In this document: positions 50,725 through 58,510 of the stretch, in pieces
Layout of the letters: each line of letters opens with the position of its first letter
How positions within the stretch are numbered: position 1 is the stretch's first letter
NCBI GenBank assembly: GCA_030697205.1
Contig: JAUYQP010000034.1
Coordinates: 62,001-126,000 of the forward strand
Source: Mycobacteriales bacterium
Lineage (GTDB): Bacteria; Actinomycetota; Actinomycetes; Mycobacteriales; SCTD01
Length of the DNA: 64,000 nucleotides
Reading direction: 5' to 3'
Translations under genes and position numbers: made by a program
The notes under the pieces: model-generated
Database searches by the model: none
What the model was told of the DNA's origin: nothing
The model's input: the letters and a program-made list of their open reading frames with translations, nothing else

Positions 50725-51293
50725 CTCTCCCCCTTCCGTCCATGCACTGAATTCTCCATTTGGCGGGTGACTACGGCGTTGGTTGGTACGTCCCTGCCCA
50801 CTGTGCATCCGGCTGTCACGACAGCCCCGGGCCCTATCCTTACCCCCGGCAGAACTGTCGAGCGAGCGGCGACCCAAGAGGCGTCACCAAGGGTAATGGG
50901 CGCATTGCGGTACTCGAAGGTGGCAGATGTCCAATTGTGCGAGCCTGCGCAGAGGAAGGCCTCCTGCGAAACACAAACCCGCCTACCCAGCGTTACTGGT
51001 TCAAGATTCAAGATCCATACACCTTCGCCGAGCCAGGAGTGGTCCCCAACCTCCAGCTTCCATGGCCAAAGCACTTTCACCCTGTGTCGAATAAACACCC
51101 CCGTACCGATCTTCGCCCCGAAGGCCCTTAACAGGAGGACTCGGAGCCGCGCCGGGCACCACCATTTCTGCACAATCAAATTGGAGCAAGCGAACCAAAG
51201 GGCCTGCAGTGCAACCGGGCGCCCCTTGTCGTAACCCGCTCCCGTAAAATCCTCGAGACGCTGCTCTCGCACCACTCCGCCTTTAGCCGTCAT
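50721..51293 (-). CDS. WcaF-like acetyltransferase
   Basis: This 190-aa protein of the colanic acid acetyltransferase group has GAKIGTGVFIRHRVKVLWPWKLEVGD-type strands, WLGEGVWILNLEPVTLG, SQEAFLCAGSHNW (catalytic His) and VRIGPGAVVTAGCTVG. It probably O-acetylates a lipid-linked sugar. ATG 51293 follows AAGGGA. It is the first gene of the leftward cassette. Confidence 0.8.
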   Translation of the reverse strand: MTAKGGVVREQRLEDFTGAGYDKGRPVALQALWFACSNLIVQKWWCPARLRVLLLRAFGAKIGTGVFIRHRVKVLWPWKLEVGDHSWLGEGVWILNLEPVTLGRRVCVSQEAFLCAGSHNWTSATFEYRNAPITLGDASWVAARSTVLPGVRIGPGAVVTAGCTVGRDVPTNAVVTRQMENSVHGRKGER

Positions 51294-51985
51294 CGCGTCC
51301 CTTCAGGTAAACTCGCGCCATTTTGTTCAGAGTCCCGTCGACGCAAGCGGCGCTCGGCGGAATGTGCCCTTTAACAGGAGTTGACATCGCCACCGAGCGC
51401 CTCTCGCTTCGAACGACGTGCTTGCCTTCAGCGTGCCACAGGCGTGGTGACCAACACTAAGCGTCCGCGCTCTCCGAGCTTCCTCTGTTGCTGGCGGCGC
51501 CGAACGTTCCGCGGCCCGGACCAGGGCGCGCCCGGAGCCGACCCGATGCGCTGCAGGCCGATAAGGCCAAAGCTGCCGCACCCACCGGGCGGGGCTGCGG
51601 CGCCACGGCAATCAAGTTCGTCATCTCCGTTCAGAAGACCAGGTCACAACCGTTAGGCCGATGCGGCGAACGACCGGTCAAGGAACGACCGCACTCTCCA
51701 CAAGAACTGCGGTGTCATAGATCGCGGCTTCAAACTGTTCGAGGCAGTGGCCCAGGCTCGCTGGCCCTACGACCGTCTCGCCCTGCCAGAACTCGGCGGC
51801 GCTGGTCTGCGGGCGCTCATCAACTGGGTCACCCGACTTAAGCGCCACGGACTGTTGGACACCTGCGAAGCATCCACCGCGTCGCGTCGCGCCGCGAACG
51901 GCGTCGCAGTCGTGAGGCGCGGTCGGCCCCTCACGTCCCGCTCGGGCATGATGAGAGTGGTCGCTTCAACAGGCGTGGCAGCCGA
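51294..51985. other. gene-poor scar between cassette and BY-kinase gene
   Basis: Nearly 700 bp without a convincing gene. One stretch (about 51700-51880) translates to a plausible peptide (FKLFEAVAQARWPYDRLAL) without a start or a family match, so it may be a gene remnant. The right end carries promoter elements of the BY-kinase gene. No inverted-repeat mobile-element ends are seen. Confidence 0.35.
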
Positions 51986-52013
51986 CTGGTCGACCATAGA
52001 GTGGTTCGACCAG
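51986..52013 (+). promoter_or_regulatory. dyad operator over the BY-kinase promoter
   Basis: CTGGTCGA (51986-51993) mirrors TCGACCAG (52006-52013) around TAGAGT (51997-52002), a -10 box. TGGTCGACCA (51987-51996) is itself a palindrome. A repressor binding here would occlude the promoter of the gene at 52040. Confidence 0.55.
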
Positions 52014-52039
52014 AGACCCACGCGGCAGTAAGGAACCAG

Positions 52040-53644
52040 TTGAGTATCCGCGACTACCTGCGCGTCCTGCGCGTGCGCTGGCGACTGGTTGTGCTCTGCG
52101 CGCTGTTGACCCTGTTCGCCAGCGCAGTGGCGACCTTCGGGGCGACGCCGATGTATCAGGCAAAGGCTCAGGTGTTCGTGAGCACGACCTCCGGGGCCTC
52201 GGACACCGTGTCGGGTCTCAATCAGGGCGGGCAGTTCGCTCAGCAACGGGTGAAGTCCTACGCGGACATCGTCGATAGTCCGATGGTCACCGAGGCTGTC
52301 ATCCGTGAGCTCGGCCTCACCACGACGCCGCGCAGCCTGGCCAAGCAGATCGCGGCCAGTGCACCGCTGGACACCGTGCTGATCAACATCAACGTCACCG
52401 ACGAGGTCCCCCGCGACGCGCAGCGCATCGCCAACGCGGTGGCGGAGCAGTTCACCCGCGTCGCCACCACGCTCGAGACCCCGACGGGATCCACGACCTC
52501 GCCCGTGAAGGTCAGCGTCGTCCGGCGGGCCGACCTTCCCGAGGCACCCGTCTCCCCCCGCCCGAAGCTCAACGTGGCTCTGGGACTGCTGGTCGGTCTG
52601 GCCGTGGGCGTAGGCGGCGCTGTGCTCCGTGAGGCGATGGACACGAGCCTCAAGGGAGTCGAGGAGGTGCAGGACACCCTCCACCTGCCGACCTTGGGCC
52701 TCATCGGCTTCGACCCAGAGGCGTCCAAGCGGCCACTCATCGTGCACGTGGACCCGCAGTCGACCCGCGCCGAGGCGTTCCGGCAGCTGCGGACCAACCT
52801 GCAGTTCGTCGACGTGGACCGGCCCGCCACGTCGATCGTCGTCACGAGCTCGCTACCGCAGGAAGGCAAGTCCACGACCGCCTGCAACCTGGCCATCGCG
52901 CTGGCGCAGGCGGGGCTGCGCGTCATCCTCGTCGAGGCTGACTTGCGTCGGCCGCGGCTGGCCTCCTACCTCGGCATGGAGGGGGCAGTGGGGCTGACTG
53001 ACGTGCTCGTGGGCCGCGCCGAGCTCGATGACGTGCTGCAGCCGTGGGGGGCCACCGGCAGCCTCAGGGTCCTCGCCAGCGGCCCGACGCCGCCCAACCC
53101 GAGCGAGCTGCTGGGATCCGCTCACATGCGGGACCTGGTCACACGCCTCGAGGCGCAGTCCGACCTGGTGCTGATCGACGCGCCGCCGCTGCTGCCGGTC
53201 ACCGACGCCGCCGTCGTCGCGACCCTCACCAGCGGCTGCATCCTCGTCATCCGCGCAGGCAAGACGACCAAGGAGCAGGCGAGGCGGGCCGTCGAGATCC
53301 TGCAGGCCGTGGATGCGCACCTCTACGGCGTGGTCCTCAACATGGTGCCGACCAGCGGTCCTGGGGCCTACCGCTACGGCTACTACGGCTACGGCTACGC
53401 ATCCGCGACCACCGCGAAGGACACTCCTTCGACTCGTGCTGTGCCAGCCCGACCGTTGCCGGAGCCGGCTCCCGTGCCGCCGAGCCCCCAAGCGCGAGTC
53501 GCCACCGAGACCGTCCTCCCGCACTCCGGCACCACGATCGTCGAGCCTCCCACCGCACCGTCGTTCTCGTGGCCGGCGACGTTCGCGCTCCCGGCCCCGG
53601 CGGAGCCGCCGCCTTCCACCGACGAGCCACGTCGCTTCGAGTAG
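52040..53644 (+). CDS. polysaccharide co-polymerase/BY-kinase, second copy
   Basis: This 534-aa protein is read from TTG 52040, which has AAGGA 5 nt upstream; GTG 52001 overlaps the -10 box. The N-terminal Wzz-type domain has YQAKAQVFVSTTSG and two membrane helices. The kinase has Walker A SLPQEGKSTTACNLA, Walker A' VILVEADLRRPRLA (Glu in place of Asp) and Walker B LVLIDAPPLLPVTDA. The tail begins with a tyrosine cluster (YRYGYYGYGYAS) and a Pro-rich extension not present in the first copy. Confidence 0.87.
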   Translation: MSIRDYLRVLRVRWRLVVLCALLTLFASAVATFGATPMYQAKAQVFVSTTSGASDTVSGLNQGGQFAQQRVKSYADIVDSPMVTEAVIRELGLTTTPRSLAKQIAASAPLDTVLININVTDEVPRDAQRIANAVAEQFTRVATTLETPTGSTTSPVKVSVVRRADLPEAPVSPRPKLNVALGLLVGLAVGVGGAVLREAMDTSLKGVEEVQDTLHLPTLGLIGFDPEASKRPLIVHVDPQSTRAEAFRQLRTNLQFVDVDRPATSIVVTSSLPQEGKSTTACNLAIALAQAGLRVILVEADLRRPRLASYLGMEGAVGLTDVLVGRAELDDVLQPWGATGSLRVLASGPTPPNPSELLGSAHMRDLVTRLEAQSDLVLIDAPPLLPVTDAAVVATLTSGCILVIRAGKTTKEQARRAVEILQAVDAHLYGVVLNMVPTSGPGAYRYGYYGYGYASATTAKDTPSTRAVPARPLPEPAPVPPSPQARVATETVLPHSGTTIVEPPTAPSFSWPATFALPAPAEPPPSTDEPRRFE

Positions 53645-53667
53645 TCCGACGCGCCGCACGACCCACC

Positions 53668-53673
53668 TAGACT
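53668..53673 (+). promoter_or_regulatory. -10 box of a leaderless promoter for fcl
   Basis: TAGACT lies 6 nt before GTG 53680. Confidence 0.55.
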
Positions 53674-53679
53674 GTCGGC

Positions 53680-54639
53680 GTGACCGCGACTCCCCTCGAT
53701 GAGCAGGCCCGCATCTACGTCGCCGGCCACCGAGGGCTTGTCGGCGGCGCCGTTGCGAGGCTGTTGCAGGAGCGTGGCCACGAGGTCATCGGACGGACGA
53801 GCGCGGAGCTCGACCTGCGTGACCGGGCCTGCGTCGAGTCGTTCTTTGGCGAGGTCCGGCCCACCCACGTCGTGCTCGCCGCGGCGAAGGTCGGCGGGAT
53901 CCTGGCCAACTCCACGGCGCCGGCCGACTTCCTGTCGGACAACCTGCGGATCCAGCTCAACGTCATGGACGCGGCGCACGCCTCCGGCGTACAGGATCTT
54001 GTCTTCTTGGGGTCGAGCTGCATCTACCCCAAGCTCGCGCCGCAGCCGATCCACGAGGACTCGCTGCTGACAGGGGCGCTCGAGCCGACGAACGACGCCT
54101 ACGCGATCGCCAAGATCGCCGGCATCATGCAGGTGCAGTCGATACGGCGGCAGCACGGGCGACCCTGGATCAGCGCCATGCCGACCAACCTCTACGGACC
54201 CGGCGACAACTTCGACCTGGAGAAGTCGCACGTCCTGCCCGCGATGATCCGCCGCATGCACGAGGCGAAGGAGTCGGGCGCCCCCTCGGTCACGCTCTGG
54301 GGCACCGGCTCGCCGCGGCGCGAGTTCCTCCACGTCGACGACCTCGCGGAGGCGGTGGTGTTCCTCATGGAGCACTACGACGACCCGCAGACGATCAACG
54401 TCGGCACCGGGGTCGACGTGACGATCAAGGAGCTGGCCGAGCTGGTGCAGCGGGTCGTGGGCTACAGCGGTGAGCTGGCCTGGGACACCTCCAAGCCCGA
54501 CGGCACCCCCCGCAAGCTGCTCGACGTCAGCCGGCTCGAGACACTGGGCTGGAAGGCCTCGATCGAGCTCGAGGACGGCGTGCGGTCGACGTACGCCTGG
54601 TTCCTCGAGCACGTCGCTGACGGGACGCTGCGGCGCTGA
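53680..54639 (+). CDS. fcl: GDP-L-fucose synthase
   Basis: This 319-aa SDR has IYVAGHRGLVGGAVARLL (NADP motif), catalytic Ser-Cys in LGSSCIYPKLAPQPI and Tyr-Lys in NDAYAIAKIAGIMQ. The Fcl signatures MPTNLYGPGDNFD and GTGSPRREFLHVDDLAEA follow. It epimerises and reduces GDP-4-keto-6-deoxy-mannose to GDP-fucose, working with gmd. A decayed copy lies at 56829-57002. Confidence 0.93.
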   Translation: MTATPLDEQARIYVAGHRGLVGGAVARLLQERGHEVIGRTSAELDLRDRACVESFFGEVRPTHVVLAAAKVGGILANSTAPADFLSDNLRIQLNVMDAAHASGVQDLVFLGSSCIYPKLAPQPIHEDSLLTGALEPTNDAYAIAKIAGIMQVQSIRRQHGRPWISAMPTNLYGPGDNFDLEKSHVLPAMIRRMHEAKESGAPSVTLWGTGSPRREFLHVDDLAEAVVFLMEHYDDPQTINVGTGVDVTIKELAELVQRVVGYSGELAWDTSKPDGTPRKLLDVSRLETLGWKASIELEDGVRSTYAWFLEHVADGTLRR

Positions 54640-54683
54640 ACACGCTGGCCTCCGATCGCGCCGGCATCCTCGCCTTCGGGCTG

Positions 54684-54971
54684 ATGTGCGGCGTGCTGAT
54701 GGCTGGCGCTGTCCTGCTGGTGCTCGTGCCGCTGCGGCGCCCAGAGCGGCTCGTCGTCGCGGCCCAGGTGCTCGTCACGGCGTTGACCTGGCTGGTGATG
54801 AACCGGAGCTTCGAGGGGCAGATCCTCGCCGAGCCCTTTCCCGGCAACGGACTGACCCTGGCCGACCTGCTCGCGCTGCCCTCCGCACTGCTCGCCGGAG
54901 CACTGGCGTGGTCGGCTCGCACCGCGCCGGCCCCTCGTCGCAGCTCGGCGACGCACCTTCGGCGGACATAG
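54684..54971 (+). CDS. small membrane protein
   Basis: This 95-aa protein from ATG 54684 has three short hydrophobic segments separated by basic loops (LVPLRRPERLVVAAQ). An unusual CTG at 54636, overlapping the fcl stop, would extend it by 16 residues that look hydrophobic too. It could be a small auxiliary of the BY-kinase or transferase machinery. No family is recognised. Confidence 0.5.
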   Translation: MCGVLMAGAVLLVLVPLRRPERLVVAAQVLVTALTWLVMNRSFEGQILAEPFPGNGLTLADLLALPSALLAGALAWSARTAPAPRRSSATHLRRT

Positions 54972-55022
54972 CCGACCGCTGCGGCCCGCGTGTGGCTGCG
55001 ACGTTTGCGGGCCTGCATCCGG

Positions 55023-55028
55023 CAGACT
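55023..55028 (+). promoter_or_regulatory. -10-like box 6 nt from a GTG start
   Basis: CAGACT lies 6 nt before GTG 55035. It resembles the leaderless -10 boxes elsewhere with a changed first base. Confidence 0.35.
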
Positions 55029-55034
55029 CCCGGT

Positions 55035-55754
55035 GTGCACCTGAGACTGCGTGATGTCGCCCTGGTCCTCGCAGGGATCGCCACAGTCGGTCTCTGCATC
55101 CACGTGGCAACTCGGATACCCCCGACGCCCCAGGGTGCGACCCTGGCGGCGTCCAGCGTCGCGTCACCCCCGCCCCTGGCCGAGACGGTGATCGACGAGG
55201 TCGTCGTGATCGGGGACGACGTCGCCGCGGTCACGGGGCACGGTTTCCCGCTCCAGCTGGCCAACCGGACCGGCTGGCAGATCACGACCGACGCCGTGGA
55301 CGGCTCGGGCTACGTCGCCCTCGGCGCCTCCGGTGCTCCCGGCCTGGCGGCCCGGGCCGCCGCTGCCGCAGCCCGCCGCCCTGACCTGGTGATCCTGGCG
55401 GTCGGGCTCAACGACGCCCGGGACTTCGTCGGCGACCAGGCGCTGCGCGATGCGGCCCGCGACGCCTTCGCCGAGCTCACGAGCCAGCCGACGCTCGTCA
55501 TCGGGCCCTTCTGGCCCGGGACGGCCTCCCGACAGGCCGCTGCTGTGGACGACCTCCTCGCCGCAGAGGCTGCCGCGGCCGGCCTCACCTATGTGAGCCC
55601 GACGGACGAGCGCTGGTTCTCCGGCGTCGCGAGTGACCCCCGGGCGTCCCTGCGCGTCTTCCTGGACGACGACCTCGTGCGTCCGAGCGCAGTCGGGTCG
55701 AAGGTGCTGACCGACCGGATCCAGGAGCACCTGGACACCTTGGCATCAGGCTGA
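55035..55754 (+). CDS. degenerate SGNH/GDSL-like secreted protein
   Basis: This protein of 239 aa (254 aa if GTG 54990 is used) has a signal-anchor helix (about LVLAGIATVGLCIHVA). Its fold blocks fit the SGNH family: VVVIGDDVAAVTGHG (block I), VILAVGLNDARDFV (block III) and LVRPSAVGSKVLTDRI (block V). The nucleophilic Ser of GDS is Asp, and the His of DxxHP is Arg. Hydrolysis by the usual mechanism is therefore unlikely. It may bind sugars or be a scaffold. The gene lies in the fucose region between two membrane or sugar genes. Confidence 0.62.
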   Translation: MHLRLRDVALVLAGIATVGLCIHVATRIPPTPQGATLAASSVASPPPLAETVIDEVVVIGDDVAAVTGHGFPLQLANRTGWQITTDAVDGSGYVALGASGAPGLAARAAAAAARRPDLVILAVGLNDARDFVGDQALRDAARDAFAELTSQPTLVIGPFWPGTASRQAAAVDDLLAAEAAAAGLTYVSPTDERWFSGVASDPRASLRVFLDDDLVRPSAVGSKVLTDRIQEHLDTLASG

Positions 55755-55796
55755 GCACGCTCCCTGTGCGCGGTCCGGATCGCCGCCTCTGCGAAC

Positions 55797-55802
55797 TAGG
55801 GT
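55797..55802 (+). promoter_or_regulatory. -10 box of a leaderless promoter
   Basis: TAGGGT lies 7 nt before GTG 55810, which therefore is a better start than GTG 55801 inside the box. Confidence 0.55.
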
Positions 55803-55809
55803 GGGGCGT

Positions 55810-56799
55810 GTGACGCGGGCACTGATCACGGGGATCTCAGGCCAGGACGGCACCTACCTCGCAGAACTGCTCGCGGCCCGCGGCTACGAGGTGAGCGGGC
55901 TCGTCCGCAGGACGTACGCGCCCGAGAACGACGTGGTGCGGCACCTCGTGCCCGGCGTTCGCCTGCTTGAGGGCAACTTGTGCGACACCCGCAGCTTGAT
56001 CGGCGTCCTCGACGCCGTGCAGCCTGACGAGGTCTACAACCTCGCGGCCTTCTCGGAGGTGGGGCGCTCCTGGGAGCAGGCCGAGCTGGCTGGTGACGTC
56101 AGCGGGCTCGGGGTGCTCCGGCTCCTCGACGCCCTGCGGGTCCACACCAGCGGCGAGATGGCTCGCGTGCGCGTCTACCAGGCCTCCAGCTCGGAGATGT
56201 TCGGCCTCGCTCGCGAGACGCCGCAGACCGAGATGACGGCCTTCCACCCGCGCTCGCCCTACGGCACCGCCAAGGCCTTCGCCCACCACACCGCCGTCAA
56301 CTACCGCGAGAGCTATGGCGCCTTCACCGCGTGCGGCATCCTCTACAACCACGAGAGCCCGCGGCGGCGTCCGAACTTCGTCACGCGCAAGATCTCGCTC
56401 GGCGTCGCGGCGATCTCGCTCGGCCAGGCCGACCACCTCACGCTCGGCAACCTCGACGTGCGACGCGACTGGGGGCACGCCGCGGACTACGTCGACGCGA
56501 TGTGGCGGATGCTGCAGCACGACGAGCCCGGCGACTACGTCATCGCGACAGGCACCACCCACAGCCTGCGCGAGCTCCTCTCCTGCGCGTTCGCCTGCAT
56601 CGGGGTGGACGACTGGACTCCCCATGTCCGGCAGGACCCCTCGCTGCTCCGCCCCGCCGACGTCAGCGTGCTCACCGGGGACCCGACGAAGGCGCGCGAG
56701 GTCCTCGGGTGGACACCCACCCGGGACTTCGACGCCATCGTGCGGGAGATGGTCGAGCACGACGTCGCCTACCTGCGACGCACGGCCGACCTCGGCTGA
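55810..56799 (+). CDS. GDP-mannose 4,6-dehydratase-like enzyme, divergent second copy
   Basis: This 329-aa SDR starts ALITGISGQDGTYLAELL as in Gmd, with VYQASSSEMFGLARETPQTE and SPYGTAKAFAHH (Tyr, Lys), and ILYNHESPRRRPNFVTRKI. The Gmd hallmark loop after the second strand is replaced by a shorter RRTYAPENDVVRHL, so the nucleotide-sugar or oligomer contact differs. It is likely a GDP-sugar dehydratase of related substrate, possibly leading to GDP-rhamnose or talose-type sugars. It is followed by a decayed fcl copy. Confidence 0.8.
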   Translation: MTRALITGISGQDGTYLAELLAARGYEVSGLVRRTYAPENDVVRHLVPGVRLLEGNLCDTRSLIGVLDAVQPDEVYNLAAFSEVGRSWEQAELAGDVSGLGVLRLLDALRVHTSGEMARVRVYQASSSEMFGLARETPQTEMTAFHPRSPYGTAKAFAHHTAVNYRESYGAFTACGILYNHESPRRRPNFVTRKISLGVAAISLGQADHLTLGNLDVRRDWGHAADYVDAMWRMLQHDEPGDYVIATGTTHSLRELLSCAFACIGVDDWTPHVRQDPSLLRPADVSVLTGDPTKAREVLGWTPTRDFDAIVREMVEHDVAYLRRTADLG

Positions 56800-56828
56800 C
56801 CCCTGTGACAGCGCGCCCGCCGGGCGGC

Positions 56829-57002
56829 GACGCCCGCATCTAGGTCGCCCGCCATCGCGGCCTGGTCCGCAGCGCCGTGACCCGCGGGGGACGGGTTCGC
56901 CGCGGCGTGAGCTCCTGCACGTCGACGACCTGGCCGAGGCGGTCGGCTAGAAGGCCACGAGCGCACTGGAAGACGGCGTGCGGTCGACAAACGCCTTACA
57001 TA
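56829..57002 (+). pseudogene. decayed fcl (GDP-fucose synthase) remnant
   Basis: Three segments match the intact fcl at 53680-54639. 56829-56880 reads ARI*VARHRGLVRSAV (fcl ARIYVAGHRGLVGGAV). 56888-56947 reads GTGSPRRELLHVDDLAEAV. 56945-57002 reads G*KATSALEDGVRSTNAL (fcl GWKASIELEDGVRST). Most of the middle is missing and at least two in-frame stops occur, including a Trp-to-stop change. It follows the gmd-like gene directly, so an earlier gmd-fcl pair probably lost its second member. Confidence 0.8.
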
Positions 57003-57024
57003 GAGCCCTATTCGCAGCTCCGAC

Positions 57025-57864
57025 TCACGCCCCGCGATCTGCGCCGGCCCGCAACTCGCGCACGGCAAAGCCGAGGAACTGGGCGTTGCCGATGAGGTAG
57101 CGCCGCCAGAGGCGGCGGGGCTCGCTCGCGAGGCGATGAACCCATTCGAACCCCGTGCCGCGAAGCCGCTCAGGCGCCTCGCGCTTGAGGCCGGCGAGGA
57201 AGTCGAACGCCGCGCCTACGCCGATCAGGACGGCATCGACGTGGTCCACAAGATGCGCGATCGCGTAGTCCTGCTTAGGGGTGCCCAAACCGACCCAGAC
57301 GACATCGGCTCCGCTATCGCGGATCTGCTGCCCCCAGGCAGCGAGCCGATCCTTGTCGAGCGCCGCAAACGGCGGCGCGAGCGAGCCGACGATGTGCACT
57401 TCGGGGTTCAGCGCACGCGCCGCCGCCTCCAGACGAGGGAGCACCACATCGTCACCACCAAGGAAGAAGTGACGCAGGCCTGGCTGCAAGAGCATCTGAC
57501 GCATCAGGCTCGGGCCGCGGACAGGGCCGGGGTTGGGCAACTTGGTCTGCCAGTAGCCGAACCAGCCGACCGGGACCCCGTCAGGCAGGTTGTAGGCCCG
57601 GTGCTGCAGCGCTGCGACGTAGTCGGTGTCCTTGCTCGCGAGGGTCAACGTGTAGGCGTTGCAGAGGTGGACAGCCACGCCGTCACGCGCCCTCGCGCGC
57701 TCCGACAGGACATCGACTGCTCTGCCGCGGTCAACGAGCTGCACCTCGACACCGGCGAAGCGGCACGCGGTGACGTCGACCGTGCTCAGCGCCCCTCCTC
57801 GTTGACACAGGTCGGACTGGGCCGCCGACCGTGGTTCGCCACTGTAACGCTCGATCCTGCTCAC
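57025..57864 (-). CDS. WecG/TagA/CpsF-type glycosyltransferase (GT26)
   Basis: This 279-aa protein shows the GT26 series: AVHLCNAYTLTLAS, NLPDGVPVGWFGYW, FFLGGDDVVLPRLEAAARAL, VVWVGLGTPKQDYAIAHL, VLIGVGAAFDFLAGLKREAPERLRGTGFEWVHRL-like ending. These enzymes add the second sugar to undecaprenyl-linked intermediates (ManNAc or similar). The catalytic Asp is probably in NLPDG. GTG 57864 is the first start, but GAGGAGG before a CTG at 57789 suggests the true start may be there. Confidence 0.87.
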   Translation of the reverse strand: MSRIERYSGEPRSAAQSDLCQRGGALSTVDVTACRFAGVEVQLVDRGRAVDVLSERARARDGVAVHLCNAYTLTLASKDTDYVAALQHRAYNLPDGVPVGWFGYWQTKLPNPGPVRGPSLMRQMLLQPGLRHFFLGGDDVVLPRLEAAARALNPEVHIVGSLAPPFAALDKDRLAAWGQQIRDSGADVVWVGLGTPKQDYAIAHLVDHVDAVLIGVGAAFDFLAGLKREAPERLRGTGFEWVHRLASEPRRLWRRYLIGNAQFLGFAVRELRAGADRGA

Positions 57865-57888
57865 CGGACGACGCTGGCGCAGCGTCGA

Positions 57889-58509
57889 TCACACCGCCTT
57901 GCGGGCACCCCAGGGAGCGTCGTGGGGGCGCAGCGCGGCACCACCACCCGCGCGGACGGCGTGCGCGGCGAGCAGCCCAGCCACAGTGATGGAGTTCTCG
58001 ATGGCACCCGCCAGCACCTGACTGACGGCCTCGTCGAGCGGCAGCCACCCCGTTTCGAGCTCTTGCTCCTCGTGGACGAGCCGTGGGCGCTCGGCGACGG
58101 GGACGTCCACCAGGTCTCGGGCGAGCAGCACGCGGACGGTCTCGTCGGCCATGCCAGGGCTGGTGAGCAGGTCGGTGAGGGCATGCCAGCTGCCGGCCGT
58201 GTAGCCGCCTTCCTCGAGCAGCTCGCGCTGGCCCGCCTCGAGGGCCGACTCGGTCGTGCTATCGAGCAGGCCGGCCGGGATCTCCCAGAGCCGGCGGCCC
58301 ACCGGGTGACGGTACTGCCGGACCAAGAGCACGCGATCGTCGGTATCGAGCGCGACGATCGCCACTGCCCCGGGCAGCTCGACGACATCGCGCTGCGACG
58401 TCACACCGCCCGGCATCGCCACCTGGTCGGACCTCACACGCAGGACCCGCCCGTCGAAGACCCGCTCGGAACGAACGACGGCGTACCCGTGCTCCGGACC
58501 CTGGGTCAC
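57889..58509 (-). CDS. NUDIX hydrolase (ADP-ribose pyrophosphatase-like)
   Basis: This 206-aa protein has a NUDIX box in LLDSTTESALEAGQRELLEE followed by GGY. The REx2EE core is intact, with one extra residue before the first Glu. The N-terminal GYAVVRSERVFDGRVLRV fits ADP-ribose or sugar-nucleotide pyrophosphatases. GTG 58509 begins just after the rfbH stop, so it is the last gene of the dideoxy-sugar operon. It may remove a side product or hydrolyse a nucleotide sugar. Confidence 0.78.
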   Translation of the reverse strand: MTQGPEHGYAVVRSERVFDGRVLRVRSDQVAMPGGVTSQRDVVELPGAVAIVALDTDDRVLLVRQYRHPVGRRLWEIPAGLLDSTTESALEAGQRELLEEGGYTAGSWHALTDLLTSPGMADETVRVLLARDLVDVPVAERPRLVHEEQELETGWLPLDEAVSQVLAGAIENSITVAGLLAAHAVRAGGGAALRPHDAPWGARKAV

Positions 58510-58510
58510 A

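Noticed and set aside
51381-52031. Rightward frames of 90-117 aa in the scar region
   Set aside because: No family, no ribosome site and conflicting frames; at most a decayed gene, not listed as CDS.
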